64,000 nt of DNA, taken from the NCBI RefSeq assembly GCF_002260525.1, contig NZ_MRYI01000017.1, positions 88,775 through 152,774 on the forward strand. The letters are read 5' to 3'. Of the stretch, positions 7,509 through 16,606 are shown piece by piece. The position numbers were made by a program, and so were the translations under genes. Numbering within the stretch: position 1 is the stretch's first letter; every line of letters begins with the position of its first letter. The notes beneath the pieces were generated by a model. It was not told the DNA's origin and did not search any database. It worked only from the letters and a program-made list of their open reading frames with translations. Source of the DNA: Hahella sp. CCB-MM4 (GTDB taxonomy: Bacteria; Pseudomonadota; Gammaproteobacteria; Pseudomonadales; Oleiphilaceae).

Positions 7509-8891
7509 TTATACGCAGGGTTCGGGGCGGATGTGCAGGTCGGTTCCGGAGAGGGTGCTTTGCTCCAATTCGTGAACCTTACGGATAAACATGATCGTCA
7601 GGCTCAATGCGGCAAAACCAAGTCCGGCTCCGAGACCTACCCAGACACCGACGATGCCGTATTGGCCCATCAACATCCAAGCGACGGGGAATCCTACTCC
7701 CCAATAACAGAATATTGTCACAACGGTAGGTGGCATCCCCACCCGAAGGGCACGCAATGCGGTCATCATGATTACCTGTCCGCCATCCACCAATTGGAAA
7801 AAGGCCGCAACAAACAGGATCTGCACACCCAGGCTTTGCACGTCGCTATCCAGAGTACCTTCTGCCCCCAGGGTAAACAGGGAAACGATCCACTCCGGGA
7901 ACACCAGGAAGATGAAGGCCGCCACCAGACAGAATCCCATCCCCACGCCCAAACCTGCCCAGGTGTAGTGACGAACATTGGCAAAGTCATTTCGCCCAAA
8001 GCTTTGTCCGGTTTTAATGGCAGCTCCCTGGGCAAATCCTATATATACCGCAAATGACATGGAGGCAGTTTGCAGTGCAATCTGGTGAGCTGCCAGGGCC
8101 GCCACACTGATAGTACCGGCCAGAATGGTTGCAGCGGTAAACAGACCCGCTTCCATGGTCCAGGCCAACGCAATGGAAACACCCAGCGTAAAGAACGGCT
8201 TGTAGTCATCTTTGTGCAAAACCACATTGCGCAATGATTGGAGAACGTCCCTGACTTCAGGATAACGCCATAAATCCGCTGCTAACATTCCACACATCAA
8301 CAGCGAGACCAGCGCTGTACCCAACGCAGCACCGGGTACTCCCATGGCCGGGGCCGGCCCCCAGCCGGTCATCAACACGTAGCTCAGAGGCACATTCAGC
8401 ACAACCGCCAGAATACTGATTCTCATAATACTGGTAGTACGACCCATTCCTGTCGCCAGTCCACGCAAAACCAGGAACGCAAATGCGGGGAAACCGATCA
8501 GAGAGGCCATGGTCAAATACTGATCCGCATAAAAGATAGACGCTTCTGTCTGTCCCATCAGTCTCAACATACCCGGCATCAGCATGATGATGCCCACCAG
8601 GGCAAGCGCCACAATAACAGACAGCACCAGACCGGCTTTGACCACGCGGGCGATATCCTGCATGGCACCGCGCCCGACATAGATCGCCACTTCGCTGGCA
8701 ACCGCAGCCAGCAGGCCGGTCACCACGATCAAAAAGAAGTTATAAATACCCGAACCAAGACCGGCACCGGCCAGTTCTTCGACGCCCAACAGACCAAACA
8801 GGATGGAATCACAAAAAATCATGGCCGTCTGTGCCAATTGTGCTGCCGTCAGCGGCCCCGCCAACCTGAGTACTTCTACAAACCTATTCAT
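7509..8891 (-). CDS. MATE family multidrug/Na+ antiporter
   Basis: 460 residues from the ATG at 8891 (GAG ribosome site 4 bases before). An upstream ATG at 8927 is possible but has no ribosome site. About twelve hydrophobic segments are visible in two homologous halves, each opening with an amphipathic helix (FVEVLRLAGPLTAAQLAQTA). DSILFGLLG and the small-residue-rich helices fit the NorM/DinF superfamily, 440-480 residues long. It should export cationic compounds in exchange for Na+ or H+. The gene is divergent from the LysR regulator at 9038, a common regulator-target layout. Confidence 0.85.
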   Translation of the reverse strand: MNRFVEVLRLAGPLTAAQLAQTAMIFCDSILFGLLGVEELAGAGLGSGIYNFFLIVVTGLLAAVASEVAIYVGRGAMQDIARVVKAGLVLSVIVALALVGIIMLMPGMLRLMGQTEASIFYADQYLTMASLIGFPAFAFLVLRGLATGMGRTTSIMRISILAVVLNVPLSYVLMTGWGPAPAMGVPGAALGTALVSLLMCGMLAADLWRYPEVRDVLQSLRNVVLHKDDYKPFFTLGVSIALAWTMEAGLFTAATILAGTISVAALAAHQIALQTASMSFAVYIGFAQGAAIKTGQSFGRNDFANVRHYTWAGLGVGMGFCLVAAFIFLVFPEWIVSLFTLGAEGTLDSDVQSLGVQILFVAAFFQLVDGGQVIMMTALRALRVGMPPTVVTIFCYWGVGFPVAWMLMGQYGIVGVWVGLGAGLGFAALSLTIMFIRKVHELEQSTLSGTDLHIRPEPCV

Positions 8892-9037
8892 AAATCTCAC
8901 ACTATTCCGTAACAACAGCGGGCACATCCTTCCCCGCCAAGGCTGTATAAGTTAGGCTTAGTATGGCTATAGCTCAAGCGAATCTTTTGCCGTTATTTAT
9001 GAGATTTTCTCATATAACCAACTTTCAATAGACCAAT

Positions 9038-10027
9038 ATGAATCGAAACAGAAAACTTCCACCACTACACGCCTTAAAGGCTTTTGAGGCAACGGCCAGA
9101 AGACAGAGTTTTTCCCTGGCCGCCGAAGAACTGAATGTTACCCAAGGCGCTATCAGCAAGCAGATAAAGGTACTTGAAGACTGGTACGGAGCCCCGCTCC
9201 TGCAACGTACGACCAAACAGCTCAAGTTGACCGAGGAAGGCAGAACCCTAAGTGAACATCTCACTCCGATGCTGGACGAACTTTCCTTTATCAGTATGAA
9301 TATTTTGGAGCGGCATCAAAACTTATTGCGCCTTCTGGTCAACCCTACCCTGGCGGTACGCTGGCTGTTCCCCAGGCTGGGGGCATTACAGAAACTGATG
9401 CCGGTTACCCAATTAAGGATCACCACCAAATGGACACCCGCAGAGAAACGTTCAGACCTGGAGATGGAAAACTTTGACATTGTGATGCAGTGCGCGAGAC
9501 GCCAGGAAGATGACCCCAACCTTCTGCGCGAAGAACAATTGATCCCGGCCTGCACCCCAGCCCTGCTGGCACAATACAATCACGATTGGCGACAAGTGAT
9601 CCGTAACAGTACACTACTGCACCCGACCGAAGACTTTGAAGACTGGCAACGCTGGCTGAAACAGTACCCGGTTGACGGAGCTGATCCGGAATCCGGCCTG
9701 ACCTTCGACACGCTGGACATGCCGATCACACTGGCTGTCCAGGGCCATGGTGTGGCACTGGCGGATCCCTTTTTCATCATGAATGAATTGGAAAACGGAC
9801 TGTTGACCATCCCTCGCAATCATTTGCCGGACAGCGGTTGGGGTTATTATATGGTGACCCCGGCCAACCCGAGACGTCGGGAAATGATTGATATCGTATA
9901 CGACTGGATGCATGAGGAGATCAAGAAAGATATGCGGCGGGTACAAGCCATGGTGACGTCCACCAACCTTTATCCTCTGGGCATTGAAGAATCCGGCTAT
10001 GAGCGACAACAATCAGCCTCAGCGTAA
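9038..10027 (+). CDS. LysR-family regulator, GcvA-like
   Basis: 329 residues. The N-terminal winged helix-turn-helix (LHALKAFEATARRQSFSLAA, then LNVTQGAISKQIKVLE) is typical of the GcvA branch. The C-terminal part is a two-lobe effector domain (VNPTLAVRWLFPRLG, VQGHGVALADPFF). The intergenic region to the divergent MATE gene is only 146 bases, so the pump is a candidate target. The last 29 bases overlap the dinB start, coupling the two genes. Confidence 0.85.
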   Translation: MNRNRKLPPLHALKAFEATARRQSFSLAAEELNVTQGAISKQIKVLEDWYGAPLLQRTTKQLKLTEEGRTLSEHLTPMLDELSFISMNILERHQNLLRLLVNPTLAVRWLFPRLGALQKLMPVTQLRITTKWTPAEKRSDLEMENFDIVMQCARRQEDDPNLLREEQLIPACTPALLAQYNHDWRQVIRNSTLLHPTEDFEDWQRWLKQYPVDGADPESGLTFDTLDMPITLAVQGHGVALADPFFIMNELENGLLTIPRNHLPDSGWGYYMVTPANPRRREMIDIVYDWMHEEIKKDMRRVQAMVTSTNLYPLGIEESGYERQQSASA

Positions 10028-11093
10028 AATTATCCATATCGACGCGGATTCCTTCTACGCTTCAGTGGAGATCAGGGAAAATCCCTCTCTGGCAGATTTG
10101 CCCGTCGCCGTGGGAGGCAGTCCGAGTAGGCGCGGGGTCATCTCCACCTGCAATTATGTGGCACGTAAATATGGTGTGCACTCGGCCATGTCGTCGGCAC
10201 GGGCCATACAGCTTTGCCCGCAATTGGTTTTTGTCCGCCCGCGCTTTGAGCTGTATCGCACTGTCTCCCGACAAATTCAGGAGATTTTCAGGGAATATAC
10301 CGACTTGATTGAACCTCTGTCTCTCGACGAGGCCTACCTGGATGTCACCAACTGCCACCAATGCAAAGGCAGCGCGACCCTTATCGCAGAGGAAATCCGG
10401 CAGAAGGTTCGGGAAAGAGTCAATGTGACAGTTTCAGCCGGTGTCGCACCTAATAAATTTCTGGCAAAGGTCGCCAGCGATTGGAACAAGCCGGATGGTA
10501 TCTTTGTGGTGAAGCCAAAAGATGTCAGCCGTTTTGTCTTTCAACTTCCGGTCAAGAAAATCAACGGTGTAGGCAAAGTCACTGCCGCTAAAATGGAGGG
10601 GCTGGGTATCATCACCTGCGGAGATCTCCAGCTCTGGACGATCGCGGACCTGACCAGACATTTCGGTAATTCCGGTGAACGCCTGTATAGACTGGCCAGA
10701 GGAATTGACGACCGGCCGGTTAATACTGACCGTATTCGAAAATCCCTGTCCACCGAGCATACCTATGACAAAGACCTTATGGATTATGCTGCGGTTGAAG
10801 AACGGGCTCCAGCGATATACGAGGAGCTGACCCACCGCTATGGCCGCGTCAGCGACCAGTATCGGGTTACCAAGCGATTCGTCAAAGTGAAGTTTGCGGA
10901 CTTTACCCAGACAACTCTGGAAGAATTGATTCCTTCTCCAAGCGAACCCTGGCAAAGCCTGCCGGATTTCCTCCGTCTTTTGAAAGCCGCCTGGGAGCGC
11001 CAGTCCAAACCTGTGAGATTGCTGGGCATGGGCGTCAGACTGAAAGATGTAAAAGAGTCTTTGGTGGGAGAACAGCTATCCCTGTTTGACTAG
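9999..11093 (+). CDS. dinB: DNA polymerase IV (Y family)
   Basis: 364 residues from ATG at 9999. It carries the Y-family signature IIHIDADSFYASVE, the second catalytic motif SLDEAYLDVT (acidic pair DE), the helix-hairpin-helix region INGVGKVTAAKMEGLGI and a little-finger domain. The C-terminus QLSLFD is a good beta-clamp binding motif. It performs error-prone lesion bypass in the cytoplasm. It overlaps the 3' end of the LysR gene, so it may be read from that transcript. No LexA box was identified with confidence upstream. Confidence 0.95.
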   Translation: MSDNNQPQRKIIHIDADSFYASVEIRENPSLADLPVAVGGSPSRRGVISTCNYVARKYGVHSAMSSARAIQLCPQLVFVRPRFELYRTVSRQIQEIFREYTDLIEPLSLDEAYLDVTNCHQCKGSATLIAEEIRQKVRERVNVTVSAGVAPNKFLAKVASDWNKPDGIFVVKPKDVSRFVFQLPVKKINGVGKVTAAKMEGLGIITCGDLQLWTIADLTRHFGNSGERLYRLARGIDDRPVNTDRIRKSLSTEHTYDKDLMDYAAVEERAPAIYEELTHRYGRVSDQYRVTKRFVKVKFADFTQTTLEELIPSPSEPWQSLPDFLRLLKAAWERQSKPVRLLGMGVRLKDVKESLVGEQLSLFD

Positions 11094-11369
11094 AGCATGT
11101 TCTCTCTCATTTTCTCTCTCAATTTAATCAGGGCCTGTTCGCTCTCATTCGTTAGCCTCTGCCCTCCTCCCTTCGTATATCTGTCCCGGCGTACCCCGGG
11201 AGTATGAGAACGTCTTAACGACGTAGGATTTTCCGCTAATACTTCTGATGTAATGTTGGCGATACGCTCATTTCCTGTTTCTGAAGAAAATGAACTACAA
11301 AGAAAATGAGCAGATAAATAAAGCCAGTAAAAAACGGCAAAGAACAACAATATTTCCGGAGAGGTATTT

Positions 11370-12260
11370 ATGACAGACCGCATCTGCATTATCGGTGGAA
11401 CTTCAGTAGACACGATCGTTCACCTTGACCAACTCCCCGATGGGAGCCCACAGACGATCTGGCCGCGGGAATGCTATCGAGCTGTCGGCAGCACCGGATC
11501 AGGCAAGGCATACAACATGAAAGCCCTCGGCATGGACGTCTGCCTGCATACGATTCTGGGATCTGATCCTGAGGCCGATATTATCCAGCAGCAAATGGCT
11601 GACCGAAAAATCCGACTGTTGATTGATCGCTCCAATGAACCGACAGAGCAGCACGTTAACCTCATGGGAGCGGCCGGCGAGAGGATTTCCATTTTTACAC
11701 ATCCATCAGTGGTCCCTGAACACATCGACTGGCAACCGGTGAAAGAGGCTATGGAAAGTTCCGATCTGATCGTGGTCAATATCCTGGAATATGCCAAGCC
11801 CGCACTGGCTTTGGCGATGACAACCGGCAAGATAATCTGGACAGACCTTCATGACTACGACGGCCTTAACGACCATCATCAGCCCTTTATTGACGCCGCT
11901 GATATCATTTTTCTGTCCAGCGATAATTTCCCCGGATACCGGGAATTTATGCAGCAGATGATCACACGGGGAAAACAATTTGTTGTCTGCACCCACGGTG
12001 GACAGGGAGCCACACTACTCAATGACAAGGGTGAATGGATTGAGCAACCCGTGTTCAAAGTGGATCAGGTCAGGGATACCAATGGTGCCGGTGACGCCTT
12101 CTTCAGCGGCTTTCTGTTTGGTTACCTCAAAGGTTATACGTTGTCTGATTGCATGCAACTGGCGGCCGCCTGTGGTGCACTTTGCGTCACCTCCAAACAG
12201 TTGGCCGGCGAAGATCTCAATTCAGAGCATCTGATAAAAATGGCCAATTTACCCGATTGA
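11370..12260 (+). CDS. PfkB/ribokinase-family sugar kinase
   Basis: 296 residues, ribosome site GGAGAGG 5 bases upstream. An N-terminal ICIIGGTSVDTI strand and the C-terminal PfkB signature DTNGAGDAFFSGFLFGYL (catalytic Asp and anion hole) are present. The substrate is probably a sugar or nucleoside but cannot be specified. GSTGSGKAYNMKALG replaces the more usual GGxAxNxA substrate loop. It stands alone; the 276 bases upstream show no gene, only short CTCTC-rich direct repeats near 11100. Confidence 0.8.
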   Translation: MTDRICIIGGTSVDTIVHLDQLPDGSPQTIWPRECYRAVGSTGSGKAYNMKALGMDVCLHTILGSDPEADIIQQQMADRKIRLLIDRSNEPTEQHVNLMGAAGERISIFTHPSVVPEHIDWQPVKEAMESSDLIVVNILEYAKPALALAMTTGKIIWTDLHDYDGLNDHHQPFIDAADIIFLSSDNFPGYREFMQQMITRGKQFVVCTHGGQGATLLNDKGEWIEQPVFKVDQVRDTNGAGDAFFSGFLFGYLKGYTLSDCMQLAAACGALCVTSKQLAGEDLNSEHLIKMANLPD

Positions 12261-12398
12261 CATATCACCCCATCGATATAGCCCTCTTGAGATACTAACA
12301 ATTACTTATAGCGGCCAGACCAAGTATGGACAAACCTTAATGTGGTCTTAGCTTCAACAACAAAAATTAAGAAACCAGGGAAACAAGAGAGGTTAACG

Positions 12399-12812
12399 AT
12401 GCAAGCCAGTGAGATGTCCTTTACGGAAAAAAGGCGTACCAGAAGATACCCGGCAGTTGAGTTATGCGCATATATCCTGCGCCGCAAAGCCATGTTGATC
12501 AGCCTGTGGGATGAGGTCCAGGTGATTGACTACAGCCATCTAGGAATGGCTTTCACTGCCGATTCAGAACTTCTGGATAAGAAAAACCTCACCTTGTCGA
12601 TTGAGCTGAAAATGGAAGTGGGTGATATCAAGGTAGACCGAATCAATGCAAAAATCTGCCATACCAAAAACCTCGGGGGGTTGCATCGCTATGCGGTGGA
12701 GTTTGAGAAAAGCGGTGATTCCGGCCTGATGCCACAGTTGGTCAGAATTGAAAGCCTGCTGACTCGAAGCCAGAACCTCGCTCAGCGAATCGAGAAGCAG
12801 TCACGAGGCTGA
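12399..12812 (+). CDS. PilZ domain protein (c-di-GMP binding)
   Basis: 137 residues from the ATG at 12399 with GAGAGG upstream. The PilZ c-di-GMP signature is present: an Arg-rich start (EKRRTRRYPAVE) and DYSHLGMAF, matching RxxxR and (D/N)xSxxG. The domain fills nearly the whole protein, followed by a helical tail. It is likely a stand-alone effector tuning motility, adhesion or exopolysaccharide in response to c-di-GMP. A terminator-like hairpin follows at 12822. Confidence 0.8.
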   Translation: MQASEMSFTEKRRTRRYPAVELCAYILRRKAMLISLWDEVQVIDYSHLGMAFTADSELLDKKNLTLSIELKMEVGDIKVDRINAKICHTKNLGGLHRYAVEFEKSGDSGLMPQLVRIESLLTRSQNLAQRIEKQSRG

Positions 12813-12821
12813 ATGACCCAC

Positions 12822-12870
12822 ACGAACGACCATCGGTGGTGGGTGGTATTTGGCCGTTCGTTTTCTTTCC
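12822..12870 (+). terminator. Terminator-like hairpin after the PilZ gene
   Basis: ACGAACG at 12822-12828 pairs with CGTTCGT at 12855-12861, extended by CCA/TGG inside. TTTTCTTTCC follows on the plus strand. This is consistent with rho-independent termination ten bases after the stop. Confidence 0.6.
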
Positions 12871-12901
12871 TTGCTTTTCTCAACACCCTTACATTTTAAT
12901 G

Positions 12902-12954
12902 AACTGTCTTAGCACTCTTAACTGTCTTAGCACTCCTAACTGTCTGAGAGCTAG
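12902..12954. repeat. 18-bp tandem repeat at the 3' end of the O-methyltransferase gene
   Basis: Two near-identical 18-bp units (AACTGTCTTAGCACTCYT at 12902 and 12920) and a partial third at 12938. The third runs into the stop codon of the minus-strand methyltransferase gene. Confidence 0.7.
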
Positions 12955-13613
12955 CGTTTCACCGCCAGAGAGACGCCGTCAGCAATCGGCACCATCGCAT
13001 ACTCCACCCGCTTATCGCCCTGCAGTTTTTTATTCAAGGCACGAATCGCTCGGGTATCTACATCCTGTACTGTATGGTCTGCCACTCTGCCTCCCCAAAG
13101 AACATTGTCTATGGCGATGAGGCCACCAGGGCGCAGTAACCGCAAACAGGCTTCGTAATAGCTGTCATAGTTTTCCTTGTCCGCATCGATAAAGGCGAAA
13201 TCAAAGGTTCTGGCGTGCCCCTGATCGAGCAGGGTCTGCAAGGTTTCCAAGGCGGGGGCGAGACGCAGATCTATGCGCTCGCTCAAACCGGCCAGACACC
13301 AGTAACGACGGGCGATGGACGTCCATTCTTCACTGACGTCACAGCACACCAACTGCCCGTCTTTTGGTAATGCATCAGCGATACAGATCGAGCTGTATCC
13401 GGTAAATGTTCCCACTTCAATCGCTTTACGTGCACCGCACAGTTTGACCAACAAGCTCAAGAACTGCCCCTGCTCGGGCGCGATCTGCATTTTGGCATAT
13501 TCGTCTTCTGCCGTTTCCACCCGTAACGCGTGAAGAAGTTTGCTTTCCCTGCTAGTGGTATCCACAAGATAATTCAACAAATCTGCTGACATATTAAGTG
13601 TTTTATTGGACAC
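12951..13613 (-). CDS. SAM-dependent O-methyltransferase (class I, family 3)
   Basis: 220 residues from a GTG at 13613, chosen because AAGGAG lies 7 bases before it; a longer frame to 13655 adds only basic residues. SAM-binding glycine loop KAIEVGTFTGYSSICIA, acidic motif LVCCDVSEEW, and metal-binding FDFAFIDADKENYD with DNVLWGG are those of the CCoAOMT-like O-methyltransferases. Catechol-like substrates and Mg2+ dependence are usual in the family. The natural substrate is unknown here. Confidence 0.9.
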   Translation of the reverse strand: MSNKTLNMSADLLNYLVDTTSRESKLLHALRVETAEDEYAKMQIAPEQGQFLSLLVKLCGARKAIEVGTFTGYSSICIADALPKDGQLVCCDVSEEWTSIARRYWCLAGLSERIDLRLAPALETLQTLLDQGHARTFDFAFIDADKENYDSYYEACLRLLRPGGLIAIDNVLWGGRVADHTVQDVDTRAIRALNKKLQGDKRVEYAMVPIADGVSLAVKR

Positions 13614-13743
13614 GTATTTTCTCCTTCTTATTTCCCGGGTCTGCCGGCGGCTCAATCAATGGGAAGAGGGCCCGGCAAACCTCGGTCCAACATAACTCTT
13701 TTTTCCGCCAAATTCGACAATTGAAAATATGGGGATAGATGTC

Positions 13744-15051
13744 TCAGCAAATCGGAAGATCGAAATAGAAACTGCATCCCACAGGCTCATTTTGATAGTT
13801 CAATGATCCCCCATGGGCTTCAATGATTCTGCGGCTGATGAATAATCCTAGACCGGATCCACCTGAGAGCCTGGTTTCGCCTTTCGCTGCCTGCGCAAAA
13901 GGCCGGAAGATGTCTTTATGAAAGTCCTGCGGAACGCCGGGACCAAAGTCTCTGACAGCAATCCGGGCAAACTCTCCATGCTGCTTCAGGGAAATCTCAA
14001 TGACTTCACCATCAACGCCAAACTTGATGGCATTGGATACCAGATTCAGTACGACCTGAAAAATCCGGTCTTCATCCGCTGTGACCTTCAGGTCGGTTTC
14101 CATATCAGTACGTATGCGCAGTCCCTTTTCCTCTGCCATTTTCATGCAGAATGCGGAGGTCTCACTCAGTAAGGTATTCAGGGGAAAACAGGACTTATGC
14201 AGCGGCATGTTTCCCGACTGCAGACGTTCCAGATCAAGAATATCATTCACCAGCCGTATCAGACGTTCTGAATTTCGCTTTCCCATAAGGATCAGCTCTC
14301 TGGTGGCTTCCACTCCGGAACGTCCCTGAACCTCACCTTCCGCGATCTGTTCAATCTGCTTCTGCAACAATGACAGCGCGCCGAATAATGCCGTCAACGG
14401 CGTTCTCAGCTCGTGAGCCACCATACTGGTCCAGTTCCTGCGCTCGATCTCCATAGCGTTGTATTCAGACACGGCCCTGCGCCTGGCATTTTCGTATTGA
14501 TGACAGATGGCAGAAACAAACAGCATGGAAAATACGGTCGCCATGACCCGCCCGACGACGGCTCCATCATCCCAGCGATACTCAAGCACCTCGCGATAAT
14601 GTAAAGCCACCAGCGCAAATAAACCTGATGCCAGTATCAACGTCGAACGCAGTGCTTTTAATTTCGACCCGACAAAGCTTGCCAACAAGGGCACTGCCGG
14701 CATCCAGACCAGCACTCTTGAAGAGACACCACCGTCAGTAATGGCAATACAAAGCAGAATGAGAGCCAACAGGCCCACTAAAAGATCACTGGTCAGGGCC
14801 AGATTCCGATAAGTCCAGAGAATAAAGAGAAACCCCAGCAGAATGGGTACCAGGGAAAATGTCAGAACCGTGCTTGCAACCAGCCCCAGGGAACTGATTC
14901 TAACGATGCCCATGATCAGAGCACTGACGGCGCCGTACAGGATGATACCGACCACGACCCTTGCCCGCGCCCTCTCCTCCGTATCAAGCGTCTCAACCGG
15001 TGTCAGCTTATCGATAAATGTGGCCTGAAGTTTAAGGAATCGTTGTATCAA
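13744..15051 (-). CDS. Orphan membrane sensor histidine kinase
   Basis: 435 residues. About six hydrophobic helices occupy residues 33-185, with almost no periplasmic domain, so the signal is probably sensed in or near the membrane. Then come a coiled linker, H-box TSMVAHELRTPLTALFG, N-box LVSNAIKFGVDG and G-boxes VRDFGPGVP and GGSGLGLFISRRI. No response regulator is adjacent, so its partner must be encoded elsewhere. Confidence 0.85.
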   Translation of the reverse strand: MIQRFLKLQATFIDKLTPVETLDTEERARARVVVGIILYGAVSALIMGIVRISSLGLVASTVLTFSLVPILLGFLFILWTYRNLALTSDLLVGLLALILLCIAITDGGVSSRVLVWMPAVPLLASFVGSKLKALRSTLILASGLFALVALHYREVLEYRWDDGAVVGRVMATVFSMLFVSAICHQYENARRRAVSEYNAMEIERRNWTSMVAHELRTPLTALFGALSLLQKQIEQIAEGEVQGRSGVEATRELILMGKRNSERLIRLVNDILDLERLQSGNMPLHKSCFPLNTLLSETSAFCMKMAEEKGLRIRTDMETDLKVTADEDRIFQVVLNLVSNAIKFGVDGEVIEISLKQHGEFARIAVRDFGPGVPQDFHKDIFRPFAQAAKGETRLSGGSGLGLFISRRIIEAHGGSLNYQNEPVGCSFYFDLPIC

Positions 15052-15205
15052 AACGGTTACCGATCGCCTGCAGGTTTCGGGTGATCCCTGAGTTGCTGAT
15101 TTACAACACAGAAATTGACCATGCGGTTAACTAAGCATAGACATAAATTCGACATTTTGGCTCGGAGCCGGTTAATCTCCTGCTACAGACAATTCAGGAG
15201 AATTT

Positions 15206-15514
15206 ATGATCCAGCATGTTGTACTTTTCAAATTGAAACCTGATGCCACCCGGGAACAGATCACTGTGATGGATCAGAGTCTTGCGGCTCTGTGTCACAG
15301 CGTTGAGGGGTTGCTCTTTTACAGCGGAGGGCCTAACAACAGCCCGGAGAATCTGGAGAGGGGTTACAACTTTGGGTTTGTCATGGCATTTACCGACGTG
15401 AAAGCCCGTGACAACTATCTCCCCCACCCGGAGCACGAAAGGGTCAAGGAGATTATTGGTGAACTGCTGCTGGACGCAGAAGACAATGTGCTCGTCTATG
15501 ACTACGAAATCTAA
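15206..15514 (+). CDS. Dabb (stress-responsive alpha/beta-barrel) domain protein
   Basis: 102 residues, ribosome site CAGGAG before the ATG. The opening MIQHVVLFKLKPDATREQ and the later NYLPHPEHERVKE are the conserved core of the Dabb domain, a dimeric ferredoxin-like barrel. Family members range from stress proteins to small cyclases, and no enzymatic role can be assigned. It is divergent from the orphan kinase and convergent with the EamA gene. Confidence 0.85.
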   Translation: MIQHVVLFKLKPDATREQITVMDQSLAALCHSVEGLLFYSGGPNNSPENLERGYNFGFVMAFTDVKARDNYLPHPEHERVKEIIGELLLDAEDNVLVYDYEI

Positions 15515-15560
15515 GGCCCACAGACAGCCCCAAAACAAAGTTCTACGGTAGCGGCGACAT

Positions 15561-16457
15561 TCAGATCGGGGACACCACTCTGCTCCGTTCCTGTTTCAAG
15601 GCGAGAATGCTATGGACGGCAATTGTCCCGATCACGATCACTCCCCCAACAAGGGCCAGCGAAGGCGGTATTTCGCCCACAACCCACCACACCCAGACCG
15701 GAGCCAGAACAGTCTCTATCAGCAGGAACAAACTCACTTCGGGCGACGGCAGATAACGAGTGGCAACCATGATCAGCAATGACGCCATCGGCATTTGCAG
15801 CAGCCCCATCAAAGCAAGCCAACCATAACTATCGGCCTCAAGCGTCAATGGATGCGCGAAAGGTAATGCCAGTAACGCTGCTACCATCCCACTGACAGCG
15901 ATGATAGGGATGCGGGGAATTCCCGGGTTGGAGCGCAGAATCGTCAGGGACAGCCCCATCAATATCGCCAGTACCAGCGCCAGGCCATCCCCCAACCAGC
16001 CACCACTTTCCATGGAGCTGGAAAACACCACCGCCACACCGAACATACAGGCCAATATTGCCATCGAGGTACGCAGCCGGATAACTTCACCGATCAGCAG
16101 CCATGAAAACAATGCGGCAAAAAACGGCGAACTGGACAGGATCACCACCGTGTTGGCCACCATGGTATTGGAAACCGAGAGTACAAAGAGTCCGGTAGAC
16201 ACCCCGTACAAAAGAGCAACACTCCAGGCTGCTCCCGCGGTCTCCTTGACCAGCATGGCACGCCACTGCCCGGACCTGACAGACAGGCTGGCCATGGTGA
16301 GGAAAATAAAGAATCCGCGCCAGAACATGACGTCCCACTCGTTGGCCGCTGCCAACCTTACCAGCAGCGCGTCAAAGCTCAGGACAGTCACTCCTATGAT
16401 GGCCGCCCAGGTTCCCTGCAAACGGTGTGATGCCAGGTTGAGATGAGAAGGAGTCAA
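15561..16457 (-). CDS. EamA/DMT-family transporter
   Basis: 298 residues with ten predicted membrane helices in two EamA repeats (for example FDALLVRLAAANEWDVMFWRG in the first and LLIETVLAPVWVWWVVGE at the end of the second). The length and duplicated layout are typical of drug/metabolite exporters. Substrate unknown. The second half contains the usual charged E..L.P.W.W motif. Confidence 0.85.
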   Translation of the reverse strand: MTPSHLNLASHRLQGTWAAIIGVTVLSFDALLVRLAAANEWDVMFWRGFFIFLTMASLSVRSGQWRAMLVKETAGAAWSVALLYGVSTGLFVLSVSNTMVANTVVILSSSPFFAALFSWLLIGEVIRLRTSMAILACMFGVAVVFSSSMESGGWLGDGLALVLAILMGLSLTILRSNPGIPRIPIIAVSGMVAALLALPFAHPLTLEADSYGWLALMGLLQMPMASLLIMVATRYLPSPEVSLFLLIETVLAPVWVWWVVGEIPPSLALVGGVIVIGTIAVHSILALKQERSRVVSPI

Positions 16458-16606
16458 AGCGGTCCACCCAATTCAAAATACGGTATTGTGTTACGGATAA
16501 CGGGTGATCTCAAGGGCGATTTACACCTATACAGAACACCGGGATTATCATATGGTGAGCCTCAAATAATAATTTGAAATTCAATACAAAAGGCTATCTT
16601 CACGAG

